Below are positions 1 to 6,603 of a stretch of 6,644 bases of DNA, in pieces. Source of the stretch: Deinococcus alpinitundrae. GTDB taxonomy: Bacteria; Deinococcota; Deinococci; Deinococcales; Deinococcaceae. Within the stretch, counting starts at the first letter, position 1. Every line of letters starts with the position of its first letter. Position numbers and translations under genes: made by a program. The stretch covers positions 1-6,644 of the forward strand of contig NZ_WXZL01000056.1 of NCBI RefSeq assembly GCF_009982895.1, written 5' to 3'. The notes beneath the pieces are model-generated. The model searched no databases, was not told where the DNA came from, and saw only the letters and a program-made list of their open reading frames with translations.

Positions 1-494
1 ACGACTCATTCAGGCGTGGCAGCGTGTTCGGTACATTCAACTCCCGACCCGATTGCTCTCCGGCAGCCAAGCGTGACCGATTTAAGCAGGTATCAATAAA
101 CGGATTGGAGTTCAGGTCCGGATGGTGAATACGAACCTTGGCTTCGCTCTCTATTTGTTCTCATGGGTCAAGCGGCAGAGCTTCCCAGAGCTGTGCTGTG
201 TACGGCGACGGGCGCGACGGCCAGGCCCGCAGGCCCGCCTCCCCACTCGGGGCCATGAAGGGGAGCCGTGATGGGCGTCCGCTCTGCGGACAGGAGGTGC
301 ACCAGTTTGACGTGCATGTCGAACTCCCACTGCCAGCTCGCATTTGATCCCGCCTGGTCCCGGCTCCATGTGCTGGGAACGAGAGTCAGCAGTGCGGTCC
401 CCAGGGTGTGCCGTGGTCGCTAGGCAGTCGATTTACCAGTACCTGAGCTTTGCGCTGTGTAGTCAGATCAAGCACCAAAGTCACGCCAGGCCAA
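1..494. other. Unassigned region, no identifiable gene
   Basis: I cannot assign a gene here. At the left edge a plus-strand frame is open from base 2 to a TGA at 74-76. It reads RLIQAWQRVRYIQLPTR and then seven more residues, and could be the last codons of a protein beginning outside the window. The other two plus frames and one minus frame are also open there, so this is weak. Between 140 and 370 all three minus frames stay open for tens of codons, as GC-rich DNA often does, and none shows a motif. GC-rich hairpins are visible: 239-244 pairs with 260-265, and 277-282 pairs with 286-291 around a 3-base loop. Neither is followed by a run of T on either strand. Confidence 0.5.
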
Positions 495-875
495 TTAAGC
501 CTCAGCAATGGCCGCGATGGAAACCAGCAGCCCTGGGACGCGGACAGGCAACTTGGCACCCTGGCGAGCTGGTGGGTCGGTTGGGAACCACTTCAGCCAC
601 TCCTCGTTCATCCCGGCAAAATCATCTTCGTCTGCCAAGATAACGGTCACACTGACAATTTTCTCCAGAGCGCTCCCAGCTTCCTCCAAAATGGCTTGAA
701 TGTTGGTCAGGCATTGCCTGGTCTGCTCCTGAATAGTCATGCCTTTGAACGTGCCCGTTGTGGGATCCACAGGCGAAGTGCCTGAGACGAATACCAGACC
801 GGCTGCCTTGACTGCCTGACTGTATGTCGGCGGCGGTTTGGCTGCCTTGGGCGTGAAGACGATGTCACGGGCCAT
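495..875 (-). CDS. RidA family protein (Rid/YjgF/YER057c/UK114 superfamily)
   Basis: This 126-residue protein covers the whole Rid fold. Characterised family members are small cytosolic trimers that hydrolyse reactive enamines and imines released by PLP enzymes, such as 2-aminoacrylate, and so protect metabolism. Visible hallmarks are TYSQAV near residues 17-22, VSG with Ser31, the QTRQCLTNIQAILEEAG helix at 51-67, and the PPAR segment with Arg104. These match the active-site Tyr, Ser and Arg of RidA. The Glu that E. coli RidA carries near its C-terminus (VEIEAIA) is Ser119 here (VSIAAIA), so this may be a Rid paralogue rather than canonical RidA. The ATG start is backed by AAGGAG five bases upstream, and the gene ends in TAA. 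It appears to stand alone, with no partner gene next to it. Family membership is secure; substrate and exact subfamily are not. Confidence 0.93.
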   Translation of the reverse strand: MARDIVFTPKAAKPPPTYSQAVKAAGLVFVSGTSPVDPTTGTFKGMTIQEQTRQCLTNIQAILEEAGSALEKIVSVTVILADEDDFAGMNEEWLKWFPTDPPARQGAKLPVRVPGLLVSIAAIAEA

Positions 876-878
876 GTT

Positions 879-889
879 GTCTCCTTCAG
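879..889 (-). promoter_or_regulatory. Ribosome binding site of the RidA-family gene
   Basis: On the minus strand GAAGGAGACAAC directly precedes the ATG at 875. The AAGGAG core matches the anti-Shine-Dalgarno sequence at ideal spacing and fixes this start. I see no convincing -35/-10 pair further upstream (890-994). Confidence 0.75.
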
Positions 890-994
890 AGCTTTGAGGT
901 CAGAACACCACTGAGAGATTCCAGATCGTGAAGTCAGCTTACGCTCCCGATCCGTTGCTGCATCGAGAGTTGACGAGGGCGTGCTCGGCCACCC

Positions 995-1393
995 TCACGG
1001 CCAGAGTCCCAAGAGAGTGCAACTGTTTTTGTAGAGTTCCACGAAAGTCAAAAGACCAAGCCGCCTGAGAAGATAGATTTTTGCATGGCGGGGTTCGTAT
1101 GGGCGTCTCCAGGTCGAGGCCACCCTGGGTTTCCGGTATTCAATGACGGGCCCCACCGGCACATAAACCAAAGGAGAATCGCATCCATGACCGAAAAGAA
1201 AACTGCTGACGAACTGGGCGCGGTCCTCGCTCCATAACCCCACAAGTTCGTGGAAGCGTGCTTCTCGACCGACATGAATACCGTAGCCGCTGCCCTCGGC
1301 GGCCACCACTTTCAGGCCTTGACCCGTTGGAGGGTTGGGGCAATTCCTACACGAGTGAGCGACAAGCTGAAACCATCCACAGGAGTGGCACAA
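995..1393 (-). CDS. Doubtful hypothetical protein (possible shadow ORF)
   Basis: An open frame of 132 codons runs on the minus strand and ends in TGA. I do not recognise it. Its first 20 residues contain a CxxC...CxxC pattern (Cys2, Cys5, Cys15, Cys18) that could bind zinc. The rest shows no motif. Evidence against it: the only start is a TTG with no ribosome binding site; it would be divergent from the kinase gene with a 10-base gap; and it lies codon-for-codon opposite a plus-strand frame that has a Shine-Dalgarno site. By hand count over the shared segment (about 1187-1333), third-position GC is about 59% for this strand and about 71% for the plus strand. It may be an antisense opening rather than a gene. 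Confidence 0.27.
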   Translation of the reverse strand: MCHSCGWFQLVAHSCRNCPNPPTGQGLKVVAAEGSGYGIHVGREARFHELVGLWSEDRAQFVSSFLFGHGCDSPLVYVPVGPVIEYRKPRVASTWRRPYEPRHAKIYLLRRLGLLTFVELYKNSCTLLGLWP

Positions 1394-1396
1394 TAA
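1187..1396 (+). pseudogene. Short gene upstream of the kinase, interrupted by an ochre codon
   Basis: An ATG at 1187 is preceded by AAAGGAGAA (spacing about 10 bases) and opens a frame starting MTEKKTADELGAVLAP. A TAA at 1235-1237 ends it after 16 codons. The same frame then runs on without another stop to TAA 1394-1396, which is 7 bases before the kinase ATG, an operon-like spacing. The continued frame would total 69 codons including the ochre. It contains VAAALGGHHFQALTRWRVG, which loosely resembles the recognition part of a helix-turn-helix (ALG...ALTRWR). The first half has gene-like codon positions, with many G-first codons and GC-rich third positions. The likeliest reading is a small, perhaps DNA-binding, protein gene broken by a nonsense mutation. 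A 16-residue leader peptide or chance are alternatives. I cannot name a family. Confidence 0.4.
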
Positions 1397-1403
1397 GCTG
1401 CAT

Positions 1404-3206
1404 ATGCCTCTGAGTACTGAAACCAGACTTCAGGAGTGGCTGCAATTCATCGAATTGTTGGGGCGCATCCGGAATCCTGAAGATGTCGTGCGGGCCGTGA
1501 TTGACGAGGGCATCGAAGCCATCGGGGCCGACGGCGGCTTCGTCTCTCTGCGTTCAAGTCGTGGCACCGAACTGGAATTCGTCGGCTCGTATGCCTATCC
1601 TACGCAACTGACCGCTTTTCTGGAGTCCGTCCCGCTCACCACCAACTTTCCATTTGTGGAGGCCTATAACCGCCGCGAGGCGCTCTTTCTAGAGAGCTTG
1701 GACCAAGTCAAGAAGGATTATCCGGAGATTGCCGTGCATCTGCGGGATTACTCCGGAAGTGTCGTTGATTTGCCACTCCTGGTCGGGAACGAAGCGCTCG
1801 GAATCCTGGTGCTGTCATTTCGGGAAGGCCGAACCTTCTCGCTATACGAGCGGACCTTCCTGCGTATTCTTGCAGGGCAATGTGCGCATGCACTTCACCG
1901 CAGTCAGGCCTTGCAGCAAGAACGCCTGGCCCGTCATCGGGCGGAGGCGCTCCAGGAGCGCTTCGCTTATCTTTCTGAAGCCAGTGCGGTACTCAACGCT
2001 TCACTTGACCTCAAGACGACCCTCGAAACCATTACCATCTTAGCTGTCCCTCGCCTGGCAGATTGGTGCTCGCTGTCATTGCCCGAAGGTGACCTGCTGG
2101 TCCCCGTAGCAATTGCACACCAGGACCAGCAGAAACTTGATCTGGTGTGGGACTTCGTGAAGCTCTACCCGGTCAATGTCCATTCTTCAGGTGGCGGTGC
2201 CCTGGCGTTCCGTTCAGGCGAAGCGCAACTCTTTCCGGTGATTACGGAGGAGATGATCCAGGCCAGCAGCGCTGACCCGAAGTATGTCGCCACAATTCAG
2301 GCTCTGGAACTACATTCCCTGGTGAGCGTTCCAATGATCGCGCCTGGTGGAGTCGTGGGCGTCCTGAGCCTCGCCAGCAGCCGGGCAGAGCGCACCTACA
2401 CTACCGAGGACATTCCCTTTACGCTGGAGATCGCCCGCCGAGCCGCGCTCGCTGTCGAGAATGCCAAGCTTTATGAAACAGCGCAGCGGGAAATTGAAAG
2501 CCGTCAGAAGGCCCAACAACAAGTCGCTGAACTGAATACGGTTCTGGAGCAGCGCGTCAAGGACCGCACCCAGGCGTTGGAAGCCGCCAATGCGGGACTG
2601 GAGGCTTTTACGTACTCTGCGTCGCATGACCTGCGCACACCTGTGCGGCACATTAAGAGCTTCGCGGAGTTGCTGGAGCGACAACTGGATGCTGACAATT
2701 CCCGTGCCATCAAGCTGCTTGGCCATATTCAGGACGCGGCAAAACGCATGGATGAGATTACCGAGGGGCTTCTTGATCTTTCAAGAGTGACGATGATTCA
2801 TTTCAAAGAAGTGCTGGTGCCGCTCGACGTGTTGGTGCGTGAAGTCATAGATGAGCTGAGTGTGGAACTGGGTCAACGGCAAGTGCGTTGGGAGGTCGAG
2901 ACCCTGCCAGCGGTGGTTGGCGATCCGAAACTGCTTCGACAGGTCTTCCAGAACGTTCTGGGCAATGCGGTGAAGTACACCCGTCCGCGGACAGAAGCGC
3001 GCATAGGTGTGCATGCCTATGCGGAAGCAGGTGAAGTGGTCGTAAGAGTGTCGGATAACGGCGTGGGCTATGATCCGCGTTTCGCAGACAAGCTGTTCGG
3101 CGTGTTTCAGCGCCTGCACCGGAGTGATGAGTTTGAAGGAAGCGGAGTGGGACTGGCGACGGTGCAGCGTATTGTGAGTCGGCATGGTGGCCGGATCTGG
3201 GGGTAG
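1404..3206 (+). CDS. GAF-domain sensor histidine kinase, C-terminally truncated by an in-frame amber codon
   Basis: This is a cytosolic two-component sensor kinase with no membrane segments. Two GAF-type sensor domains (about residues 12-165 and 185-355) are joined by a short helical linker. A coiled coil follows (about 360-400), then a HisKA dimerisation domain with the phospho-acceptor His408 in SASHDLRTP, then an HATPase_c domain. The catalytic domain shows the N box (QNVLGNAVKY, Asn517 and Asn521), G1 (DNGVG from Asp551), an F box (FADKLFGVFQRLH) and G2 (EGSGVGL, 578-584). The ligand cannot be read from the sequence; no response regulator is adjacent. The frame stops at TAG right after GGRIWG, where relatives continue into the final strand with a GATFF-like motif. 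That sequence lies in frame just downstream, so this is a 600-residue truncation of a 626-residue protein. The first ATG after an upstream stop was chosen; its Shine-Dalgarno site is poor, so translation may depend on coupling to the preceding short frame. Activity of the truncated form is uncertain. Confidence 0.92.
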   Translation: MPLSTETRLQEWLQFIELLGRIRNPEDVVRAVIDEGIEAIGADGGFVSLRSSRGTELEFVGSYAYPTQLTAFLESVPLTTNFPFVEAYNRREALFLESLDQVKKDYPEIAVHLRDYSGSVVDLPLLVGNEALGILVLSFREGRTFSLYERTFLRILAGQCAHALHRSQALQQERLARHRAEALQERFAYLSEASAVLNASLDLKTTLETITILAVPRLADWCSLSLPEGDLLVPVAIAHQDQQKLDLVWDFVKLYPVNVHSSGGGALAFRSGEAQLFPVITEEMIQASSADPKYVATIQALELHSLVSVPMIAPGGVVGVLSLASSRAERTYTTEDIPFTLEIARRAALAVENAKLYETAQREIESRQKAQQQVAELNTVLEQRVKDRTQALEAANAGLEAFTYSASHDLRTPVRHIKSFAELLERQLDADNSRAIKLLGHIQDAAKRMDEITEGLLDLSRVTMIHFKEVLVPLDVLVREVIDELSVELGQRQVRWEVETLPAVVGDPKLLRQVFQNVLGNAVKYTRPRTEARIGVHAYAEAGEVVVRVSDNGVGYDPRFADKLFGVFQRLHRSDEFEGSGVGLATVQRIVSRHGGRIWG

Positions 3207-3284
3207 AGTCAACTGGATAAGGGGGCCACCTTCTTCATCGCTTTTCCTCACGACGCCACCTTGACTCAGAATCCAGAGCACTGA
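3207..3284 (+). other. Orphaned in-frame C-terminal tail of the kinase gene
   Basis: Directly after the TAG at 3204-3206, the same frame reads SQLDKGATFFIAFPHDAT and seven further residues up to TGA 3282-3284. The LDKGATFF segment is the usual last conserved piece of an HATPase_c domain, so these codons once belonged to the kinase. No base is missing or added. A single G-to-T change (GAG to TAG) would account for the interruption. Confidence 0.85.
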
Positions 3285-3390
3285 TCAAGAACCAAGTGTC
3301 AGCAACGCTGTGGCTACGATCGAGAAGATCCCTGCCGCCAACACCCGCATAAGCGAGGCTGGGGCCTTGACATATAGATAGAGTGGAGGC
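3285..3390 (-). pseudogene. Possible C-terminal remnant of a membrane protein
   Basis: On the minus strand, a frame ending in TGA at 3287-3285 encodes ASLMRVLAAGIFSIVATALL followed by TLGS. This is about 20 hydrophobic residues, which looks like a final transmembrane helix with a short tail. It stops immediately against the kinase's original TGA, a normal convergent layout. Upstream, the frame runs into the IS66 remnant, where the reading becomes meaningless. I infer that an insertion or deletion removed the rest of the gene. A chance hydrophobic reading cannot be excluded in so short a piece. Confidence 0.35.
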
Positions 3391-3399
3391 CTTAACTGT

Positions 3400-4584
3400 A
3401 CTCTGGTGATGCTTGACCAGACCCTTTTGTAGGCGCAGATTTTCCTTCGAACGACAAGGTTGATCGAGATGCGTCTCAATCTGAGCGGTGAGTTCGCGTC
3501 CCTGGCGTTGGTACTCGAGGAGCGTGCAGTATCCCAGATGGAAGCGCTGATGCAACCCAAGGGCAACGTGGAAGTCGGTGAGCAGCTTCTGCGGGTAGGC
3601 GCGTCCTCGTCCGGCCTGCTGAAGTTGCACATTCAGCGCCTGTTTGCACGAACCGATGACATGATGCAGGCATTTCTGCTGCTTGACCTCCGATAGACTC
3701 ACGGGGTCATAGGTGCTGAACCGGTCACAGCATAGGGTGCCCTGGTACGTGTTGGGAACGAGTTCCTGCAGCTGAGCGTGGGTGTGACGCGTGCGGATCT
3801 GATAGACCACGCTCTGCGTGGTCTTGAACCCCTGCAACCACGCGGGCTGACCGTGAATGCGCCACCCCGTGTCATCCTGATGGACGTAGGGCTGCTGCTG
3901 CACATCGTCGCGCAACTGTTGGTACTGGCGCTGCAACACGCTCGCGTTGCGCGTCACGCGCAACGCATCTCTGGTCAGCGCACTCTGACTGACGCTCAAT
4001 CCGGTGGTCAACCGCAGCACCTCAGGCACCTTCCGAACCGGGATCCCCAGGTCGTAATGCAAGCTGTGCGCCAGGCAGTACACCTCAGGACTCAGCCGGT
4101 GGGCACTGGCACCGCGTTGGTCCGCTGCCACCGCTGGGTGCGTGGCCCGGACAGCCCGACCGCACACGTCGCAACGACCCACCTCCAGGTGGTACGCCGT
4201 CACCTGAGGCGGCGCTGCGGGCAGCGCCGTGATGAAGGCGAAGTCCGTCTTGAACGGCTGCAACTCACCGCCACACGGACAGCGATTCTGGAGCTTGACG
4301 TCCACGATCCGGGTGACCTGTTCACGGCTGGGACGCTGCTTGGAGACAAATGGCCCCTGCCCAGCATGACGGCCCGGCGGTTTGGGCTCCGCCTTGGGCT
4401 GCTCACAGCTGTAGGGAGCGACGTACTTCTTGCTCTTGCGTTCCAGTTCCTCAATCCGCTTCTTGAGCCGACCATTCTCCGACCGGAGCGCTTCGTTCTC
4501 TGCTTCGAGCGCCTCGAGCCGAGCGGTGAGCTTGCCGATCATTTCCAGCAGCTCCACTATCTTCGGGTCGCTTGCTCCAGCCAC
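3400..4584 (-). pseudogene. IS66-family transposase (TnpC type), 3' truncated
   Basis: DDE transposase of the IS66 family; the single-gene layout recalls the ISBst12 subgroup. It starts at a GTG preceded by AAGG. An N-terminal leucine-zipper-like coiled coil (about residues 9-50) is followed by a zinc-finger region (CPCGG near 102-106 and CDVCG near 138-142), then the catalytic core. HQDDTGWRIHG with Asp237/Asp238 and CCDRFSTYD with Asp287 give the two catalytic Asp residues. Family-like sequence continues to RSKENLRLQKGLVKHHQ (about residue 394). After that the frame runs on into unrelated DNA and antisense of the kinase tail, stopping at 3235. The expected ending with the PTNNxAER motif, which carries the catalytic Glu, is absent in every frame. 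The product should therefore be inactive. No tnpA or tnpB accompanies it. Confidence 0.88.
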
Positions 4585-4668
4585 GCTGTACCTTAACCCG
4601 CCGACCGCCCCACTGCTACCCAGCTATCCGGTAATCAGATACTAAAAATCACACCTAGCGGAAGGTCA
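4585..4668. other. Presumed IS66 upstream end and junction with the IS5 remnant
   Basis: This gap separates the IS66 start from the first recognisable IS5 codon. On the minus strand it would hold the leader and left terminal repeat of the IS66 element, probably somewhere in 4615-4668. I cannot define the repeat because its right-hand partner is lost. There is no sign of the IS5 N-terminus on this side. Confidence 0.4.
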
Positions 4669-5256
4669 TTTTTGCGAGAACGAGTTCGCACGGCTCTGGG
4701 TCGTGATCCTACGCCGAGTCCAGCGATCATTGATCGCCAGTCCGTACGGACCACCGAGGCCGGTGGTCCTCGAGGGTACGACGGCGGGAGGAAGGTCAGC
4801 GGCCGCAAGCGTCACGTGCTGGTCGATACGTTGGGTTTGGTGATAGGTGTCGTGGTGTACGGGGCGAACCTCCAAGACCGTGCTAGCGCGGTCCTGTTGT
4901 TTGACAAGGTACGGAACGTCTTCCCACAGCTGTAGCACATCTGGGCGGATGCAGGCTACAGCGGAAAGCTGATCGCTGCGGTCAAGCAAGTCATGGGTTC
5001 GACTTTGGAGGTCGTCAAGCACCCCTGGTCTGGCAACGTTTGGATCTAGGTCGAGAAGGGGCAACCTGCACCCATCATCGAGAAACCCGTTGGCTTCGTG
5101 ATGCTCAAGCGCCGCTGGGTCGTGGAGCGCACCTTCACCTGGTTGGGGAAATCCAGACGGATGAGGCGCGATCTTGAAGCCCTCCCCGAAACCTCGGAGA
5201 ACCTTGTCGACCAGGTCATGATCCGCTTGATGGTCCGCCGTCTGGCCGCGCTTTAA
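4669..5256 (+). pseudogene. IS5-family (IS427-like) transposase, 5' truncated with two in-frame TAG codons
   Basis: The frame opens at LRERVRTALGRDPTPS without an N-terminus and continues through IIDRQSVRTTEAGGPRGYDGG and KVSGRKRHVLVDTLG, a segment typical of IS5/IS427-group transposases. All three DDE residues remain: Asp at 4732 (IIDRQS), Asp at 4948 (WADAGY) and Glu at 5125 (WVVERTF). The end, LPETSEN...[12 protein letters not shown], is also typical. TAG codons interrupt it at 4933-4935 and 5047-5049, with no frame change, before the natural TAA at 5254-5256. The usual N-terminal helical domain (roughly 80-90 residues) is missing, and nothing like it occurs beyond the IS66 remnant. The element is dead. 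A TTG at 4672 could be called as a start for an 87-residue fragment, but that is an artefact of truncation. Confidence 0.88.
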
Positions 5257-5294
5257 GTCGTCCAAAACGACTTTCAAAACCCACTTTAGGAGTG
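5257..5294. repeat. Presumed right end of the IS5 remnant
   Basis: These bases lie between the transposase stop and the stop codon of the convergent DUF2382 gene. They should include the right terminal repeat of the IS5 element, perhaps around CGACTTTCAAAACCCACTTT (5269-5288). The left partner is lost, so the boundary cannot be confirmed. Confidence 0.3.
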
Positions 5295-5311
5295 TTAGTG
5301 CGTCGTTTTGG
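5262..5311. repeat. 10-bp perfect inverted repeat across the convergent gene ends
   Basis: CCAAAACGAC at 5262-5271 is the exact reverse complement of GTCGTTTTGG at 5302-5311, with 30 bases between. The right arm lies in the last codons of the DUF2382 gene and the left arm just after the IS5 transposase stop. The first arm also sits in a small hairpin of its own (GTCGT, CCAAA loop, ACGAC at 5257-5271). It could act as a bidirectional terminator or be IS-end debris; the long loop and lack of a T run make terminator function weak. Confidence 0.35.
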
Positions 5312-6188
5312 GATCGGTAACGGAAGTTTGATCCTCTTCCAGACGGACTTCGCCTGTCTTCGTCACGTCCAGCACTTCTCGGCCAATGGTTTCCTGAACT
5401 GTTTGGGTGTCCGTCACCGTGCGTTTACCCAACCCGATCTCTTCGGTGACATACGCTTCCTTCGCGACTTTGGCGCGCTCAGCTTCGAGATCCACCTGAA
5501 TGGTCTCGCTGGCTCCCCCCAGAACTGTGCCCTCGGTGGCAGGACGGGCCTCTGTAACTGGCTGCCGCTCGATAACGACCTCCTCGCGTTGCAAGGCCAC
5601 ATTGACCTGCTCCTGACGAGTTTCGACATGCTTACTAATCTCTACACTGCCAGCCACAAAGCGGTCTTTGTTAACCACCAGGCGTTCTTCGAGAAGGCGC
5701 AACTTATCGGGCGTACGCAGTGTTTGCTCGTGGTGGCTGCTCTGGGCCTCGTTCTGCACAACAGGTGATGTGGCCTGTACATTGCTCTGGGCGGCGTGAA
5801 GGACGCGTTCGCCGGTCGCTTCAATTGTCCCGGCTCCACGTAGTACGCGCTCATCTGCTGCCTGCGCTTCTGGGCCGTAACCTTCTTCGAAGCTATATGT
5901 TCGCATCTGACTCATCTGTTCATTGGTGAGCTGATCGAAGTACACACCCTGATCATCAATGCGGGCATTGCCAACCGGAACCAGGACTTGCTTGGAATTG
6001 GCGTCGATCAGAAAGTAACGAATAAGCCCTGTATCGTACTCGACCAAGGCGTCTCGAACGGTACCGATTCGCTCACCGTTGCTTCCGTAGGCGGTGTCGC
6101 CGGTCGGATCGTAAACACCTTCATCACTGGTGCCGTAGCTTTGATCACGAGTCAGATCTGAAAGGCGGACAAAGTCATTTTCACTCAT
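5295..6188 (-). CDS. PRC-barrel and DUF2382 domain protein (YsnF/AvaK-type stress protein)
   Basis: This 297-residue protein is soluble and charged, with no signal peptide or membrane segment. Residues about 31-95 form a PRC-barrel-like domain ([18 protein letters not shown], then [15 protein letters not shown]). A Gln/Ala-rich linker follows (about 100-160). A DUF2382 domain spans about 163-275 ([18 protein letters not shown], then [19 protein letters not shown] and [11 protein letters not shown]). Proteins with this pair are typically annotated as general-stress or YsnF-like; their biochemical activity is not established. The start is the ATG at 6188, preceded by GGAGG with 8 bases of spacing. 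The frame is open to an ATG at 6365, but the extra 59 residues are unlike the family and have no comparable site. It ends in TAA, convergent with the IS5 remnant. It appears intact, unlike its neighbours. Confidence 0.93.
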   Translation of the reverse strand: MSENDFVRLSDLTRDQSYGTSDEGVYDPTGDTAYGSNGERIGTVRDALVEYDTGLIRYFLIDANSKQVLVPVGNARIDDQGVYFDQLTNEQMSQMRTYSFEEGYGPEAQAADERVLRGAGTIEATGERVLHAAQSNVQATSPVVQNEAQSSHHEQTLRTPDKLRLLEERLVVNKDRFVAGSVEISKHVETRQEQVNVALQREEVVIERQPVTEARPATEGTVLGGASETIQVDLEAERAKVAKEAYVTEEIGLGKRTVTDTQTVQETIGREVLDVTKTGEVRLEEDQTSVTDPKTTH

Positions 6189-6196
6189 AGTGGGAT

Positions 6197-6201
6197 CCTC
6201 C
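6197..6201 (-). promoter_or_regulatory. Ribosome binding site that fixes the DUF2382 start
   Basis: On the minus strand GGAGG followed by ATCCCACT leads into the ATG at 6188. This strong site decides the start in favour of [12 protein letters not shown] over the longer open frame. Confidence 0.75.
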
Positions 6202-6545
6202 AAACAGCAGCCGATCATGCGGCGCGTTTCTGGCTGTAGTGTGCCGATTCCGAGCCGTTTGGAGCTGAGTTGAAGGCGGAGCGTTTCTACACTCAGCCTT
6301 ATCATTAGGATCATCTTTCTAGCAGCGGGAGGAAACATCCCTGTAGGGCTGATATAGTGCTGCACTCAGACGTGGACTGTTGGCCGTCAGATAGCTGCCT
6401 GGGGTTTGAGTTACGGATTCGTGCTCCAATAGCTATAAGACTGGGCGCTGCCATTTCAGCAAGAAAAAACTGCTTAGTAGGGGCGGCAGAGACATTAATC
6501 TTTCACGGTGCGTGCGGTGGACTCTGCTTCCATGCATAGCATTAC
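6202..6545. other. Non-coding gap upstream of the DUF2382 gene
   Basis: About 340 bases have no convincing gene on either strand. The plus-strand frame at 6357-6539 lacks a ribosome binding site and has a composition I read as non-coding. The promoter of the DUF2382 gene should lie here on the minus strand. An AT-richer stretch around 6350-6360 (ACTATATCA on the minus strand) could serve as a -10 element, but I see no matching -35. I found no palindrome matching the known Deinococcus radiation/desiccation response motif. Confidence 0.45.
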
Positions 6546-6603
6546 TGATCTTGCTACGGTGTTGTGGAGGAGGAGTTCAGTCTGATCGACAATGGAGACT
6601 GAC

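Noticed and set aside
138..369. Overlapping open frames of 60-72 codons on both strands
   Set aside because: No ribosome site fits any of them, their sequences are rich in Arg, Gly, Ser and Pro as in random GC-rich DNA, and no motif is visible.
2781..3281. 166-codon minus-strand frame opposite the kinase C-terminus
   Set aside because: It is antisense to the HATPase_c domain, where the plus strand carries every expected box.
3235..3399. Extension of the IS66 transposase frame to its stop at 3235
   Set aside because: After about residue 394 the reading no longer resembles the family and runs antisense through the kinase tail. It is run-on translation past a truncation.
3778..4596. 272-codon plus-strand open frame
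   Set aside because: It lies antisense to the IS66 transposase, is rich in Leu, Arg and His in the way of antisense translations, and has no motif of its own.
4666..5277. 203-codon minus-strand open frame
   Set aside because: It is antisense to the IS5 transposase remnant, whose plus-strand reading keeps all family motifs despite two stops.
5292..5768. 158-codon plus-strand open frame
   Set aside because: It is antisense to the PRC-barrel/DUF2382 gene, which has clear domains and a ribosome binding site.
6189..6365. N-terminal extension of the DUF2382 protein to an upstream ATG at 6365
   Set aside because: The extra 59 residues do not look like the family, and the strong GGAGG site belongs to the ATG at 6188.
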